This document shows, piece by piece, positions 9,364 to 18,042 of a stretch of DNA of 64,000 nucleotides. Source of the stretch: an uncultured Lachnospiraceae bacterium. GTDB lineage: Bacteria; Bacillota; Clostridia; Lachnospirales; Lachnospiraceae. The notes under the pieces were generated by a model. That model was not told the DNA's origin, did no database searches, and worked only from the letters and a program-made list of their open reading frames with translations. Each line of letters opens with the position of its first letter. Within the stretch, counting starts at the first letter, position 1. The stretch covers positions 21,084-85,083 of the forward strand of contig CAJUII010000004.1 in NCBI GenBank assembly GCA_910586405.1, read 5' to 3'. Made by a program: the position numbers and the translations under genes.

Positions 9364-10932
9364 TCAATTTAGATATTTTAATGGATTCACAGCACTTCCG
9401 TTAATACGTATTTCAAAATGAAGATGTGGACCAGTGCTTCGTCCTGTATTGCCACTCAGCGCAATCCGCTCACCCTGCGATACGGTCTGACCTGCTTTAA
9501 CCAAAACTTTACTCAGATGTCCGTAGCGGGTCTGTCTGCCATCCGCATGATTGATATAGACCGCATACCCATAGCCGCTCGCCCAGCCTGCGTGAACAAC
9601 AGTCCCTGCATTGGATGCCGCCACTGTCGTACCAATCGGCACCGCCCAGTCCACACCCTTGTGGTTGGTTGAGGCCCCCTTGGTCGGTGCACTCCTCGCG
9701 CCGAATCCAGAGCTCAGCCTGCCGCCTGAGATTGGCTTGATATAGGTCGGCGGTATCTTGGTTCCCCGCTCGATGATCTTGGGCACTGCCTCAGCGTAAA
9801 TCTCCTGCTTTAAGATTTCCCTGCCGACCTCCTGACCGTTTTTGTATGCAATCACGGCTGCCACCTTACGTCTTCCGGCAGAGGGCTCCTGCAAAGTTAC
9901 CCGCTGTGTCGTGTACCAATCATCATTTGGTATGTACTGCACTTCCGCCTCGTAATCCTCTGTGTAGACCTGCTCCTCCTTCCACATGATAGATAATTCT
10001 GGCTCCGGCACATTGATGACAAGCTCCTGATCGACCCGAATCATTGTATTTTCATCCTCTAGTGCATCATTGATTGCAATCAGTTCATCCATTGGAATAT
10101 TGTTGGTGAGACAAATCTGCGACAGTGTATCCCCGGAGACAACCTTATATATAATCTGTGTCTCCTGCTCCTTCGTCACAAGATTCACTGCCTCCTCCAC
10201 CGTGTTGAGCTCCTCCTCCAGAAGATATGCCTCCACGACCTCGATCTTCTCCGCATAATCAATATCTGTCAGGCCGCCTGCATAGTCCGCAAAGCCCCTC
10301 TCTATCTCCGGCTCCACCGCCGCAAACATCGCATCAAGCTCCGACTCAATCCCGGCGGACATGTCAAACGGTGCCTCCTCTGCCGCCGTGTCCCCAATCG
10401 GGCGGATCACCGCCTCCAATACATTGATCTCACGGTCGCTGTCCATCTCCAGTTCGACCTGATACTGACTTTGTGTGTCATATGGTGACAATGCCTGCTC
10501 CAGCAGCTCATGCACCTCCTCATAGGACCCTAAGTTCACCGCAGTCTCATTGACCTTGACTGTGTACGAACGATGAAGTGTCTCGCGTGTGCTGCGCTTC
10601 ATGACATCCGCCATCTTTTTGATGACATCCTCCTCGTCATCGACTGCCGCCCACATCCTTTCGCTCCCAACAGTCTCCAGCTCTGTATCCATGAAAACCA
10701 GTTCATTGCTGCCAAGCTCTTTCACCGCCCGGCGCCTCGCCTTTGTCAGAAGCTCATCTAAATGGTCCTCTGAAGACAGGTTTCCCACCTCGACTCCATT
10801 TAACCGAACCGTGAAATAGTTATCTCCTGTATGTTGAAAAAGCCGCATTGACGGAAATAAGAGCGCACAGACCGCAAGGGCAATCGCAGCCGCCTCTACA
10901 TAACACAGCTTTATTTTTCTATTTAAATGCAT
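9364..10932 (-). CDS. LysM-G5-M23 cell-wall endopeptidase
   Basis: This 522-residue protein has an N-terminal membrane anchor (about residues 10-30), a long helical region, a LysM peptidoglycan-binding module (about 261-307), a G5 domain (about 315-392) and a C-terminal M23/LytM peptidase domain (about 405-520). The zinc ligands and catalytic residues are all present: His424 and Asp428 in NHKGVD, His472 in GHLS, and His503/His505 in HLHFE. It should cleave peptide cross-bridges outside the membrane. It lies upstream of murA on the same strand but with a 361 bp gap, so it is probably a separate unit. Confidence 0.9.
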   Translation of the reverse strand: MHLNRKIKLCYVEAAAIALAVCALLFPSMRLFQHTGDNYFTVRLNGVEVGNLSSEDHLDELLTKARRRAVKELGSNELVFMDTELETVGSERMWAAVDDEEDVIKKMADVMKRSTRETLHRSYTVKVNETAVNLGSYEEVHELLEQALSPYDTQSQYQVELEMDSDREINVLEAVIRPIGDTAAEEAPFDMSAGIESELDAMFAAVEPEIERGFADYAGGLTDIDYAEKIEVVEAYLLEEELNTVEEAVNLVTKEQETQIIYKVVSGDTLSQICLTNNIPMDELIAINDALEDENTMIRVDQELVINVPEPELSIMWKEEQVYTEDYEAEVQYIPNDDWYTTQRVTLQEPSAGRRKVAAVIAYKNGQEVGREILKQEIYAEAVPKIIERGTKIPPTYIKPISGGRLSSGFGARSAPTKGASTNHKGVDWAVPIGTTVAASNAGTVVHAGWASGYGYAVYINHADGRQTRYGHLSKVLVKAGQTVSQGERIALSGNTGRSTGPHLHFEIRINGSAVNPLKYLN

Positions 10933-11096
10933 ATTCTGTTCCTTTTACCATTGTGATTATTTTTTAACATTTTCATTCTAACAGCCTTTTGCGGTAATGT
11001 AAAGAAAAAACTTATCCCATCCAAAACCCTTTAAAAACAAAAGCACCAAATCTTCCTTATGCCCTAATAGAAGCTTTGATGCCATACATTCTGATT

Positions 11097-11666
11097 TTAT
11101 TTTTTTGAGCGCCGTACACTGAATCCAAATTTTCCCAGATGGCTGCCTAGGTCATAATATACGCCGTGGCTGTAGACAATGGGCGCTGCGTCCTCCAGGT
11201 GAAATCCTCCCTTCGCATCCATATACTGCTCGTCCACATGCACCGCAACCACCTTTGCAAGAAACATCTCATGCGAGCCAAGCAGTTCCGTCCGAACGAC
11301 CCTGCACTCAATATTCACTGGACTCTCCGCAATGCCGGGCGCCTTCACACAGTCTGACGGAACAGGTGTAAGGTTTGATTCCTTCCACTTGTCAACATCC
11401 CTGCCGCTGCGCACTCCACAGTAATCCGCAGCGCTTGTGAGCGCTCTGGTCGTAAGGTTTATGACAAACTCCCCCGTCTCTTTGATCATGTGATACGAAT
11501 AGCGCGACGGGCGGACGGAAATACTCACCATCGGCGGATTGGTGCAGACCGTCCCTGCCCATGCAACCGTGATAATGTTAGTGTTTCCGCTGTTGTCCGC
11601 CACACTCACCATCACCGCGGGCAGCGGATAGAGCATGTTGCCCGGTTTAAATGAAATCTTTGCCAT
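11097..11666 (-). CDS. Flavin reductase family / FMN-binding split-barrel flavoprotein
   Basis: This 189-residue protein matches the flavoredoxin/flavin reductase family: it opens with a PLPAVMVSV segment and has NIITVAWAG, NPPMVSISVRPSRYS and GEFVINL motifs that line the FMN site. Such proteins bind FMN in the cytosol and pass electrons in anaerobes. The substrate cannot be read from the sequence. It follows the coiled-coil gene by 10 bp and probably shares its transcript. Confidence 0.85.
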   Translation of the reverse strand: MAKISFKPGNMLYPLPAVMVSVADNSGNTNIITVAWAGTVCTNPPMVSISVRPSRYSYHMIKETGEFVINLTTRALTSAADYCGVRSGRDVDKWKESNLTPVPSDCVKAPGIAESPVNIECRVVRTELLGSHEMFLAKVVAVHVDEQYMDAKGGFHLEDAAPIVYSHGVYYDLGSHLGKFGFSVRRSKK

Positions 11667-11676
11667 ACTCGTCTCC

Positions 11677-12312
11677 TTACTTGATGATTCCCATAATCAT
11701 CAACACCCACAGAACTATGCTGGCAGCCGATGCCAGCATGGAAATCACACTAAATGCTATGACCTTGTTCAGCTTTGCATTCAAGGCACTCTTCAAAGCG
11801 CTCTGCTCATTTTGTGCATTCTCCATGGAGCGCTTGATCTCGTCAACCACAACTGCCTGTACATTTCTGTACACCTTGACATTTTCCTTGTGCACAAAGT
11901 CATCGGATTTCTGAAATTTATTTTCAAGTAAATCTGTGATCGCAGAGATATCTGTCTGCTTGCGCGCCTCCTCTGCCCGCTCCCGTTCCAGCCGGTCCTC
12001 CTCCCTGCGCTCTAGCTCTGCCTCACGGTTTCTCGTCTGTTCATCCGTCAGATCCCGCAGCGCTGCGATCAGCCGCTGCTCCTCTTCCTTCATATTCTGG
12101 ATTTTGCCCGCATTATCCCCAATCATCAGATCGAGCTTCTCTGAAAGCTCCGTATTGCGGTAATTCAGCTTTCTCATCTCCTGCAAAATCTTCTCGTATT
12201 CCGACACTTGCAGTTGCAGCCGTTTCATCTCCTCTGCTTCCGCCTGTGAATTTGCCTTGATCATCTCCTGTGCGCTGATTTTCTGCGCCAGCTTATCCAT
12301 AAAATTATCCAT
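11677..12312 (-). CDS. Coiled-coil protein with C-terminal membrane anchor, unknown function
   Basis: I do not recognise a named family. Of its 211 residues, about 20-125 are strongly charged and heptad-like, with a very Arg/Glu-rich stretch near 90-115. The last 30 residues form one hydrophobic helix (VISMLASAASIVLWVLMIMGIIK), so this looks like a tail-anchored cytosolic coiled coil. There is no signal peptide. It is upstream of and probably cotranscribed with the flavoprotein, which gives no functional hint. Confidence 0.7.
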   Translation of the reverse strand: MDNFMDKLAQKISAQEMIKANSQAEAEEMKRLQLQVSEYEKILQEMRKLNYRNTELSEKLDLMIGDNAGKIQNMKEEEQRLIAALRDLTDEQTRNREAELERREEDRLERERAEEARKQTDISAITDLLENKFQKSDDFVHKENVKVYRNVQAVVVDEIKRSMENAQNEQSALKSALNAKLNKVIAFSVISMLASAASIVLWVLMIMGIIK

Positions 12313-12603
12313 GCCCTCAACCGTACCTCCAGTTCCTTACATTCAAACGCGCCTGCTTTTCTCTATATTATACCGCTTTTTGTGTATCTTGCATATAAAA
12401 TATTATGTTTTCATTCGATTCATATACATATTCACAATAAGCTTACATTTTGTTCATAGTTTATTCATATTTTACTGGTAATATTTAATCATAGCAAGCG
12501 ACAACTACTTCGTGTTTTCATTACACATAGATAAATTTTTTCATAATAGCCTCGGTGCATTTCTTGTAAATGTACCGGGGCACTCCTCATTTTACCGGAA
12601 ATA
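12313..12603. other. Spacer with a hairpin after the alarmone synthetase gene
   Basis: AT-rich spacer. An imperfect hairpin lies at about 12548-12580, where GCCTCGGTGCAT pairs with ATGTACCGGGGC. It lies 20-55 bp past the alarmone synthetase stop and is a plausible, T-poor terminator. I see no gene. Confidence 0.4.
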
Positions 12604-13239
12604 TTAATCCAACGACAACAACTTCACTTCCTCATTCAGCGACAGCATCTTGGCGTCTAGTTCGGAAACCATCCTGGCACATTCATAAAGCTCTTCCTGT
12701 ATATATTCTGGGACATTCACATCGAATTTATAATTGATCTTGTGCTCTAAGCTCGCCCAAAAATCCATCGCCACTGTCCGAATCTGTATCTCGACCTTGG
12801 CGTCCACTCTCTTTTCGGATAAATAAATAGGAATGGACACGATCATGTGATAACTTTTGTACCCGCTGGGCTTCGGTCTCTTGATATAGTCCTTGATCGA
12901 GAGCACCTTGATATCACTCTGCCGTTCCAGCATTTCTGCAATTCTGTAAATATCGGTGGTAAATGAACATATGATTCGGATTCCTGCAATATCATTGATA
13001 TATTGTACCATGTTGTCGATTGTTGATTCATAACCATGTTTTTTGAGTTTCTTGACAATACTCTCCGAGGTCTTGATTCTTGACTTGATATGTTCGATTG
13101 GATTGTACTGGTGTACATGCTGAAATTCATCATTGAGAATCTCAAGCTTTGTCCCTATCTCTTTCAGAGCGGAACTGTATATCAGGATCACTTCTTTCCA
13201 GCTATCCACATCAGAGCTTCCATTTCCACTGTACTCCAT
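12604..13239 (-). CDS. Small RelA/SpoT-domain (p)ppGpp synthetase
   Basis: This 211-residue protein is a stand-alone RelA/SpoT synthetase of the YjbM/YwaC type. Recognisable motifs are RIKTSESIVKKLKKHG, AGIRIICSF, the synthase segment KPSGYKSYHMIV and VEIQIRTVAMDFWASLEHKINYK with the catalytic EIQIRT. There is no hydrolase or regulatory domain, so it should make but not degrade alarmone in the cytosol. I chose the ATG at 13237-13239, which is preceded by GGCGGGGG; the frame is open 12 codons further upstream. It stands alone as a transcription unit. Confidence 0.9.
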   Translation of the reverse strand: MEYSGNGSSDVDSWKEVILIYSSALKEIGTKLEILNDEFQHVHQYNPIEHIKSRIKTSESIVKKLKKHGYESTIDNMVQYINDIAGIRIICSFTTDIYRIAEMLERQSDIKVLSIKDYIKRPKPSGYKSYHMIVSIPIYLSEKRVDAKVEIQIRTVAMDFWASLEHKINYKFDVNVPEYIQEELYECARMVSELDAKMLSLNEEVKLLSLD

Positions 13240-13519
13240 AAACCCCCGCCTTTCCCATTTTCCCCACAAACACAACGTTTATTATTTTACCACATTTTAG
13301 GGAATTGTGAACAGTTCAAATCTAAAATTTTTATTTAAATTTCTTTTTTCCCATAAGATGTACTTCTATGTATCAATAAATCCTTTTTATTTATACGCTT
13401 TCATGATAAAATTGTTTCATGTTTCATCTAATAAAGGCTCTTTGTACCTGATATGATGAGAAATTTTTGACAGACAAGAAGGATTTCAAGAGACTATTAC
13501 ATTGTTAGGAGGATCTATT

Positions 13520-13786
13520 ATGTTCCGATTATGGGCCAGAATATTTCAGGATAACCACATGATACAGGACACTGTCATCTGCGACGAGCGCGCTGAGACA
13601 CGCACGCACAAGGTATTTGACGCACTTGAATCCGTCTGTTACCAGTTTGACCTCGGCAAGCCAATCTGGTTAGACGCCAACATCGCGGATTTTAAGAAAC
13701 ACGATAAAACCCGATTTTCGTCCGACAATTTTGTGGAGGATATCGATTTTGACTATCTGGAAATCCATGTGATCGAGGAGGATTAA
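13520..13786 (+). CDS. Small acidic protein, unknown function
   Basis: This 88-residue soluble protein has a start with an excellent GGAGGA ribosome binding site 7 nt upstream. It has no signal peptide or membrane segment and ends in an acidic DFDYLEIHVIEED tail. I recall similar short proteins in Lachnospiraceae genomes but know no function for them. It stands alone between divergent and parallel neighbours. Confidence 0.7.
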   Translation: MFRLWARIFQDNHMIQDTVICDERAETRTHKVFDALESVCYQFDLGKPIWLDANIADFKKHDKTRFSSDNFVEDIDFDYLEIHVIEED

Positions 13787-13819
13787 TTCGTAATTTGGCA
13801 TTCTTTTACATAATATTGG

Positions 13820-13848
13820 TTGACATTAGGCATGATAAGTAGTAGTAT
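13820..13848 (+). promoter_or_regulatory. Promoter for the hemolysin III family gene
   Basis: TTGACA is followed by a 17 bp spacer and TAGTAT. Transcription would start about 160 nt before the start codon, leaving a long structured leader. Confidence 0.55.
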
Positions 13849-13922
13849 AGTTAGTATCCAAATGTAGTTTTTAATACTATATTATATTTTATTAAAGTCT
13901 ATATACAATTGTATGAATTGTC

Positions 13923-14007
13923 ACCACGCCGCTAAGATCTCCTGTCTTTTTTGTCCAATCAGTCACAAAAAAGTCAAGAAAGGGCTCAGCGGTGGATGTA
14001 AAGGAGG
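13923..14007 (+). promoter_or_regulatory. Structured 5' leader of the hemolysin III family gene
   Basis: An outer stem pairs CCACGCCGCTAAG (from 13924) with CTCAGCGGTGG (13985-13995). An inner stem pairs CTTTTTTGT (13946-13954) with ACAAAAAAG (13965-13973). CTCCT at 13939-13943 could instead pair with AGGAG of the ribosome binding site (14002-14006). This layout suggests regulated translation. I could not match it to a riboswitch class. Confidence 0.4.
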
Positions 14008-14015
14008 AAAATATT

Positions 14016-14657
14016 ATGCAGTTAACGATCAGGGAACCCGGCAGCGCCATCACACATTTTATCGCTTGTCTGATGGCAGCAATCGCAGCCTCCCCGCTGA
14101 TCATGAAGGCGCACAGCGGACTCACCACACTGGCTCTTGCCGTGTTTGCCGCCAGCATGATCTTATTGTACGGCGCGAGCGCGCTCTATCACAGCGTCAA
14201 TGTTACCGGACGCATTTTACAGGTTTTTCGAAAGATTGACCACATGATGATCTTTGTGTTGATCGCAGGCTCCTACACACCAGTATGCCTGATCGTCCTC
14301 GGCGGCACGATGGGTTACTCCCTGTTGGCGCTCGTGTGGGGCGTCGCGCTGATTGGAATGTTGGTAAAGGCATTGTGGATCACCTGCCCGAAGTGGTTCT
14401 CTTCCATTATTTATATCGCGATGGGATGGCTGTGCCTGCTCGTCTTTGGCACGCTTTGGCACACGCTGCCGCACGCGGCATTTGGCTGGCTTCTAGCGGG
14501 TGGCATCATCTACACGATCGGCGGTGTCATCTATGCGCTCAAGCTTCCCGTGTTCAACTCCCTCCACAAATATTTCGGCTCGCACGAGATTTTCCATCTG
14601 TTTGTGATGGGCGGGAGCATCTGCCATTTTATCTTTATGTATTGTTACGTTGCCTGA
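14016..14657 (+). CDS. Hemolysin III / PAQR-like membrane protein
   Basis: This 213-residue protein has about seven membrane helices and the family motifs: SALYHS after the second helix, FRKIDHMMIF, and the final HEIFHLFVMGGSICHF. The His/Asp/Ser residues form the metal site of PAQR-fold proteins. Bacterial members are named hemolysin III, but the physiological role is unclear, and membrane stress and lipid metabolism have both been proposed. I chose the ATG at 14016, which has AAGGAGG upstream; the frame begins eight codons earlier. A structured leader precedes it. Confidence 0.88.
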   Translation: MQLTIREPGSAITHFIACLMAAIAASPLIMKAHSGLTTLALAVFAASMILLYGASALYHSVNVTGRILQVFRKIDHMMIFVLIAGSYTPVCLIVLGGTMGYSLLALVWGVALIGMLVKALWITCPKWFSSIIYIAMGWLCLLVFGTLWHTLPHAAFGWLLAGGIIYTIGGVIYALKLPVFNSLHKYFGSHEIFHLFVMGGSICHFIFMYCYVA

Positions 14658-14681
14658 TTTGCAATCATTGATGAGACAACA

Positions 14682-14719
14682 AGAACCAAGACATTTTCAT
14701 CCGTCAATGTCTTGGTTCT
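14682..14719. terminator. Long hairpin between convergent genes
   Basis: AGAACCAAGACATT pairs with AATGTCTTGGTTCT across a 10 nt loop. It lies 25 bp after the hemolysin III stop. No T-run follows on either strand, so its role as a terminator is likely but not certain. Confidence 0.55.
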
Positions 14720-14748
14720 ATAATATCATGAGATTCCATATCCTATTT

Positions 14749-14774
14749 GAACCGCAGGCAAAAACCTGCGGTTC
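14749..14774. terminator. Hairpin after spoVT
   Basis: GAACCGCAGG pairs with CCTGCGGTTC over a short A-rich loop, 30 bp beyond the spoVT stop. There is no clear T-tract. It may end transcription from either side. Confidence 0.5.
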
Positions 14775-14803
14775 CTTCTTCACCTTATGGATATCACAGC
14801 TTG

Positions 14804-15352
14804 TTACTGCTCCATCTGTTTTCCGAGAAATCCTGCCGCCGACTGTGCAAGCTTCATTTCGACCTCGTTCATCTCATCGCCTGCCTTGGCTGACAACAGC
14901 ACAACAGCGCCGATCACATCCCCCTGTGTAATGATAGGGATAATCACCTCATGCTGGTATTCCTCCGCTTCATCCTCCGTCACAGACACATAATCTTTAT
15001 CACTGCGCGACGTGCACACTGTCTCGCGCGAGTTCATCTTTTCCTCCAGCGCCTTGCTGACAGACTTGCCAAGCACCTGCTTGCTGTTGCTGCCTGCCGC
15101 TGCTATGATCTGGTCCCGATCCGCAATCAGCGCCAGATGTCCTGACACCTGCGAGAGACTCTCCGCATACTGTTTTGCAAAACTTCCAAGCTCGCCGATT
15201 GGCGAGTATTTTTTTAATATGATTGCACCCTCATGATCTGTAAAAATCTCCAGGGGATCTGATTCACGGATGCGGAGTGTCCTCCTGATTTCTTTAGGTA
15301 TGACAACACGTCCCAAATCGTCAATCCTACGCACTATTCCCGTAGCTTTCAC
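14804..15352 (-). CDS. spoVT: Stage V sporulation protein T (AbrB-type regulator)
   Basis: This 182-residue protein has an N-terminal AbrB swapped-hairpin DNA-binding domain (KATGIVRRIDDLGRVVIPKE, IRRTLRIRESDPLEIF) and a C-terminal GAF-like domain from about residue 55. That two-domain layout is diagnostic of SpoVT, a sigma-G-dependent transcription regulator in forespores. I chose the GTG at 15350-15352, where GGAGGAA is 8 nt upstream; an ATG five codons earlier would overlap that site. Its presence suggests the organism can sporulate or descends from a spore former. Confidence 0.93.
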   Translation of the reverse strand: MKATGIVRRIDDLGRVVIPKEIRRTLRIRESDPLEIFTDHEGAIILKKYSPIGELGSFAKQYAESLSQVSGHLALIADRDQIIAAAGSNSKQVLGKSVSKALEEKMNSRETVCTSRSDKDYVSVTEDEAEEYQHEVIIPIITQGDVIGAVVLLSAKAGDEMNEVEMKLAQSAAGFLGKQMEQ

Positions 15353-15463
15353 CGATACTTCCTCCATTTCCAGTAATTTATTAACTGCAAGTTCATAATA
15401 ACTATTAAACTGTATTGCTAGTATTTGTATATACTGGATTTTTATTCATTACAGCAGACAAAG

Positions 15464-16858
15464 CTATGAAAGCTGCAATAAATTGATCAGCAGAAACCAC
15501 GCCACACCATAGTATGTGACCACGCCAATCAGGTCATTCACCGTTGTGATCAGCGGTCCTGAAGCCACTGCGGGGTCCACATGAATTTTGCTAAAAAACA
15601 TTGGCACCGATGTGCCTACAATGCTGGAGATAGTCATTGCCATCAAGAGAGCAATCCCCGCGCAGAGCGATATCGCAAACGCATATTGCGGCGATTTGCC
15701 CTTGACAAGGCACAGATACCCGCCAATCAATGCAAAGGATAAAATTCCCAAAATCAATCCATTTGAAAAACCAATCCGCATTTCCCGAAATATCATACCA
15801 ATTTTTTGTCTTGTTTCCAGATTTTCGTCCATCAAAAGGCGGATGGTAACGGCAAGAGATTGTGTTCCCACATTTCCCGACATGCCCAGTATGACCGACT
15901 GAAAGCTCACGATAATGGCAAGCTGCGCGATGACGCCCTCAAACAGGCTTGTCACAGTGGACACGCACATGCTCAGTCCCAGCAGGACGATCAGCCACGG
16001 CAGGCGCTTCTTGATACTCTCGCCCAGCGTCTCTTCCAGTTCCGCCTCCTCCGTCATACCGGCAAGCTTTGCATAATCATCCCCCAGCTCATCATCCACA
16101 ACCTCAACAATATCCTGCGCTGTGATCACGCCGATCAGCTCATTTTTGTCATTCAGCACTGGAATGGAATCCTCCGCGTAATCCTTCAGACGCTCGATAC
16201 ACTCCGATATCGTCTCATGATCTCTCACATACGGAAAGGACTGTGTAATCAGAGATTCCAGATCCATATACGTCCTCGCGACAATCAGATCCTTGAGATC
16301 CACTGCCCCGTAAAAAGTCCCGTCATCATCCTCCACAAACAGCGTAGAGATATTGTCGTTCTCCTCTGCCTGTGATATAAGCGAACGCATCGCCTGCTTG
16401 ATCGTCAGACTCCTGCTGATCTCGATAAAGTTCGTGGTCATCTTGCTGCCTATCTCATCCTCCTCATAAGAACAAATGAGCTTGATATCCTCTTTTGACT
16501 CCTCGTCGATAAGCTCGATCAGTTGCTTTCTGATCTCCTCATCGACCTCTTCTAACACGTCCACCGCATCGTCAGCATCCATGTTCTCAATAATGTCTGC
16601 CGCCTGCTCCAGCTCCAGCTCACCAAGGTATTTCCCCGGATCATCCAGGTAGGCAAAGATTTCCGACACACGCTCGGCGCCCAGAATGTGATAGAGCACT
16701 TTGCGCTCATCCCCGCTCAGCTCGTCAAGCGCATTGGAGATATCATTGTCATGATAATTTGTGAGTTCTTCCGCAAGCCTCTGTCTGCTCACATCACTCC
16801 TGATCAACTCCACCAGCTCATGAATATAGTCTGGTTCAATAAAAATTTCATTTTCCAA
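15464..16858 (-). CDS. mgtE: MgtE magnesium transporter
   Basis: This 464-residue protein has the MgtE order: an N-terminal superhelical domain (about residues 1-130), a CBS pair (about 133-255) that senses cytosolic Mg2+, a plug helix, and five membrane helices from about 280. Pore signatures include SVILGMSGNVGTQSLAVTIR and DLIGVVTYYGVAW. It imports Mg2+ through the inner membrane. I looked upstream for an M-box riboswitch and saw none. It is a single-gene unit. Confidence 0.93.
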   Translation of the reverse strand: MENEIFIEPDYIHELVELIRSDVSRQRLAEELTNYHDNDISNALDELSGDERKVLYHILGAERVSEIFAYLDDPGKYLGELELEQAADIIENMDADDAVDVLEEVDEEIRKQLIELIDEESKEDIKLICSYEEDEIGSKMTTNFIEISRSLTIKQAMRSLISQAEENDNISTLFVEDDDGTFYGAVDLKDLIVARTYMDLESLITQSFPYVRDHETISECIERLKDYAEDSIPVLNDKNELIGVITAQDIVEVVDDELGDDYAKLAGMTEEAELEETLGESIKKRLPWLIVLLGLSMCVSTVTSLFEGVIAQLAIIVSFQSVILGMSGNVGTQSLAVTIRLLMDENLETRQKIGMIFREMRIGFSNGLILGILSFALIGGYLCLVKGKSPQYAFAISLCAGIALLMAMTISSIVGTSVPMFFSKIHVDPAVASGPLITTVNDLIGVVTYYGVAWFLLINLLQLS

Positions 16859-16945
16859 AATAACATCGCCCTTCTATTTCTATTCTTTCCAAATTCTCTC
16901 GGGCGAATTCTCTTTTCATACACAATTCAAAACGTTATGTTCTGC

Positions 16946-17007
16946 GCGCCGGGCACCCGTCAGCTTCTGCTGACATGCTTCCTTGGGGTGCCCGTGTGCA
17001 TAAAAAG
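16946..17007 (-). repeat. Terminator-linked two-stem repeat, copy 1 (62 bp)
   Basis: The outer arms GGGCACCC (16951-16958) and GGGTGCCC (16986-16993) pair perfectly around an inner GTCAGC-TTCT-GCTGAC hairpin. The right end reads GTGTGCATAAAAAG. On the minus strand this follows an intrinsic terminator T-tract. A second copy of the same length lies at 61189-61250. Confidence 0.85.
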
Positions 17008-17008
17008 A

Positions 17009-17024
17009 ACACTGTTTTCAGCGT
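17009..17024 (-). terminator. Short hairpin feeding the repeat's T-tract
   Basis: ACACTG pairs with CAGCGT across TTTT. On the minus strand the hairpin is followed by TCTTTTTATG. It lies 140 bp beyond the HAD gene stop, so it is a weak terminator candidate. Confidence 0.5.
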
Positions 17025-17163
17025 ATCCGCCCATATGATGCTGCCCGTTCCCGTCACAACTGTCCATGTAACTATACACTTCCTTTCCAGTGTCCTGAAT
17101 AGTCTTTATTCTTTTTTATTTTATGCCGATTTCCAAACATTGTCAAGCTTTTGTCAAGAGTAC

Positions 17164-17817
17164 TTACACAAACCTGCGAATATCCCAAAGCGTATCTGCC
17201 ACCGCATACAGCAGGGACAATAGCTCCTCGTCAGGCTGTGTCAGGTCCGGCACCATCACTGGCTTGCAGCCTGCCGCATACGCTGATCGAATCCCGTTTG
17301 GTGAATCCTCCACGGCAATGCAGTCCGCCGGCTCCTCGCCAATCTGCGCACATGCATAGAGATAGACATCCGGCGCAGGTTTTCCGTGCTCCACCTGCTT
17401 AGCACTCACAATCTTATCAAATTGATCTCGGACACCGATTTTCTCAAGATGCTGCAAGGTAAGCTCGATTGGTGTCGCTGTGGCAACTGCTGCCTTGATG
17501 CACTTTTCATGCAAAAAAGCCAGGATTTCATCAATACCGGGCTTTTTCTCCAATCCATATTTTTCGAGCCGCTCCGCCACTAGACGACGTCTGACCTCCC
17601 GTATGGCAAAGTAGTCAAAGCCTGCGCCAAAGATGTCCTTCATCATCTTCGCCGCAAGCTGTGCATCACAGCTGCGGAGCATCAGCGCATGTTCCCTTTT
17701 GAAATCAAAACCCGCCATGCGTGCTGCTTCACACCATGCTGCATTGTAATGCTTTTCCGTATCAATGAGTACTCCGTCCATGTCAAATATTACTGCCTTG
17801 ATATTACTGCTCCTCAT
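17164..17817 (-). CDS. HAD-superfamily phosphatase/phosphomutase (beta-PGM-like)
   Basis: This 217-residue HAD hydrolase carries motif I FDMDGVLIDTE (nucleophile and acid Asp), the helical cap, motif II VATATP, a Lys in KQVEHGKPAPD and motif IV VEDSPNGIRSAYAAG. It resembles beta-phosphoglucomutases and sugar-phosphate phosphatases; the exact substrate cannot be read. I chose the ATG at 17815-17817. A frame open for another 71 codons upstream crosses a 58-59 bp tandem repeat that is not reading-frame preserving, so that extension is not coding. Confidence 0.88.
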   Translation of the reverse strand: MRSSNIKAVIFDMDGVLIDTEKHYNAAWCEAARMAGFDFKREHALMLRSCDAQLAAKMMKDIFGAGFDYFAIREVRRRLVAERLEKYGLEKKPGIDEILAFLHEKCIKAAVATATPIELTLQHLEKIGVRDQFDKIVSAKQVEHGKPAPDVYLYACAQIGEEPADCIAVEDSPNGIRSAYAAGCKPVMVPDLTQPDEELLSLLYAVADTLWDIRRFV

Positions 17818-17856
17818 TACTCCAACCCTTATCTTTTCTAGTTTAAAGCAGGCTGT

Positions 17857-18036
17857 GTCCTTCTTCACACACTCCTGCACGCACTGCACCTTATCAATGC
17901 AGATTTTCTCGCGGATGCGTCCTTCCACGCTCCTGCACGCACTGCACCTTATCAATGCAGATTTTCTTGCCGGATACGTCCTTCCACGCTCCTGCACACC
18001 ACTGTGCCTTATCAGTGCAGTTTTTCTCACTAGCTG
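17857..18036. repeat. Tandem repeat, about three units of 58-59 bp
   Basis: CTCCTGCAC recurs at 17872, 17930 and 17989, so the unit is 58 then 59 bp. Each unit holds a short hairpin, CTGCA-CCTTATCAA-TGCAG, altered in the third unit but still able to pair (CACTG with CAGTG). The spacing is not a multiple of three and the translations do not repeat, so it is non-coding. It lies right after the DUF2791 ATPase stop. Confidence 0.8.
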
Positions 18037-18042
18037 TGCACA

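Larger units (their letters stand above)
16859..17163. other. Spacer between mgtE and the HAD gene
   Basis: It contains a 62 bp copy of the terminator-linked repeat (16946-17007) and a short minus-strand hairpin next to it. The remainder is AT-rich upstream sequence of mgtE. There is no gene. Confidence 0.6.

Noticed and set aside
16859..16946. Possible M-box riboswitch upstream of mgtE
   Set aside because: The sequence before the repeat is too short and shows none of the expected paired regions.
17818..18030. 71-codon N-terminal extension of the HAD phosphatase
   Set aside because: It crosses a tandem repeat with 58/59 bp period, so its translation does not repeat and it does not match HAD proteins; the ATG at 17815-17817 fits the family length.
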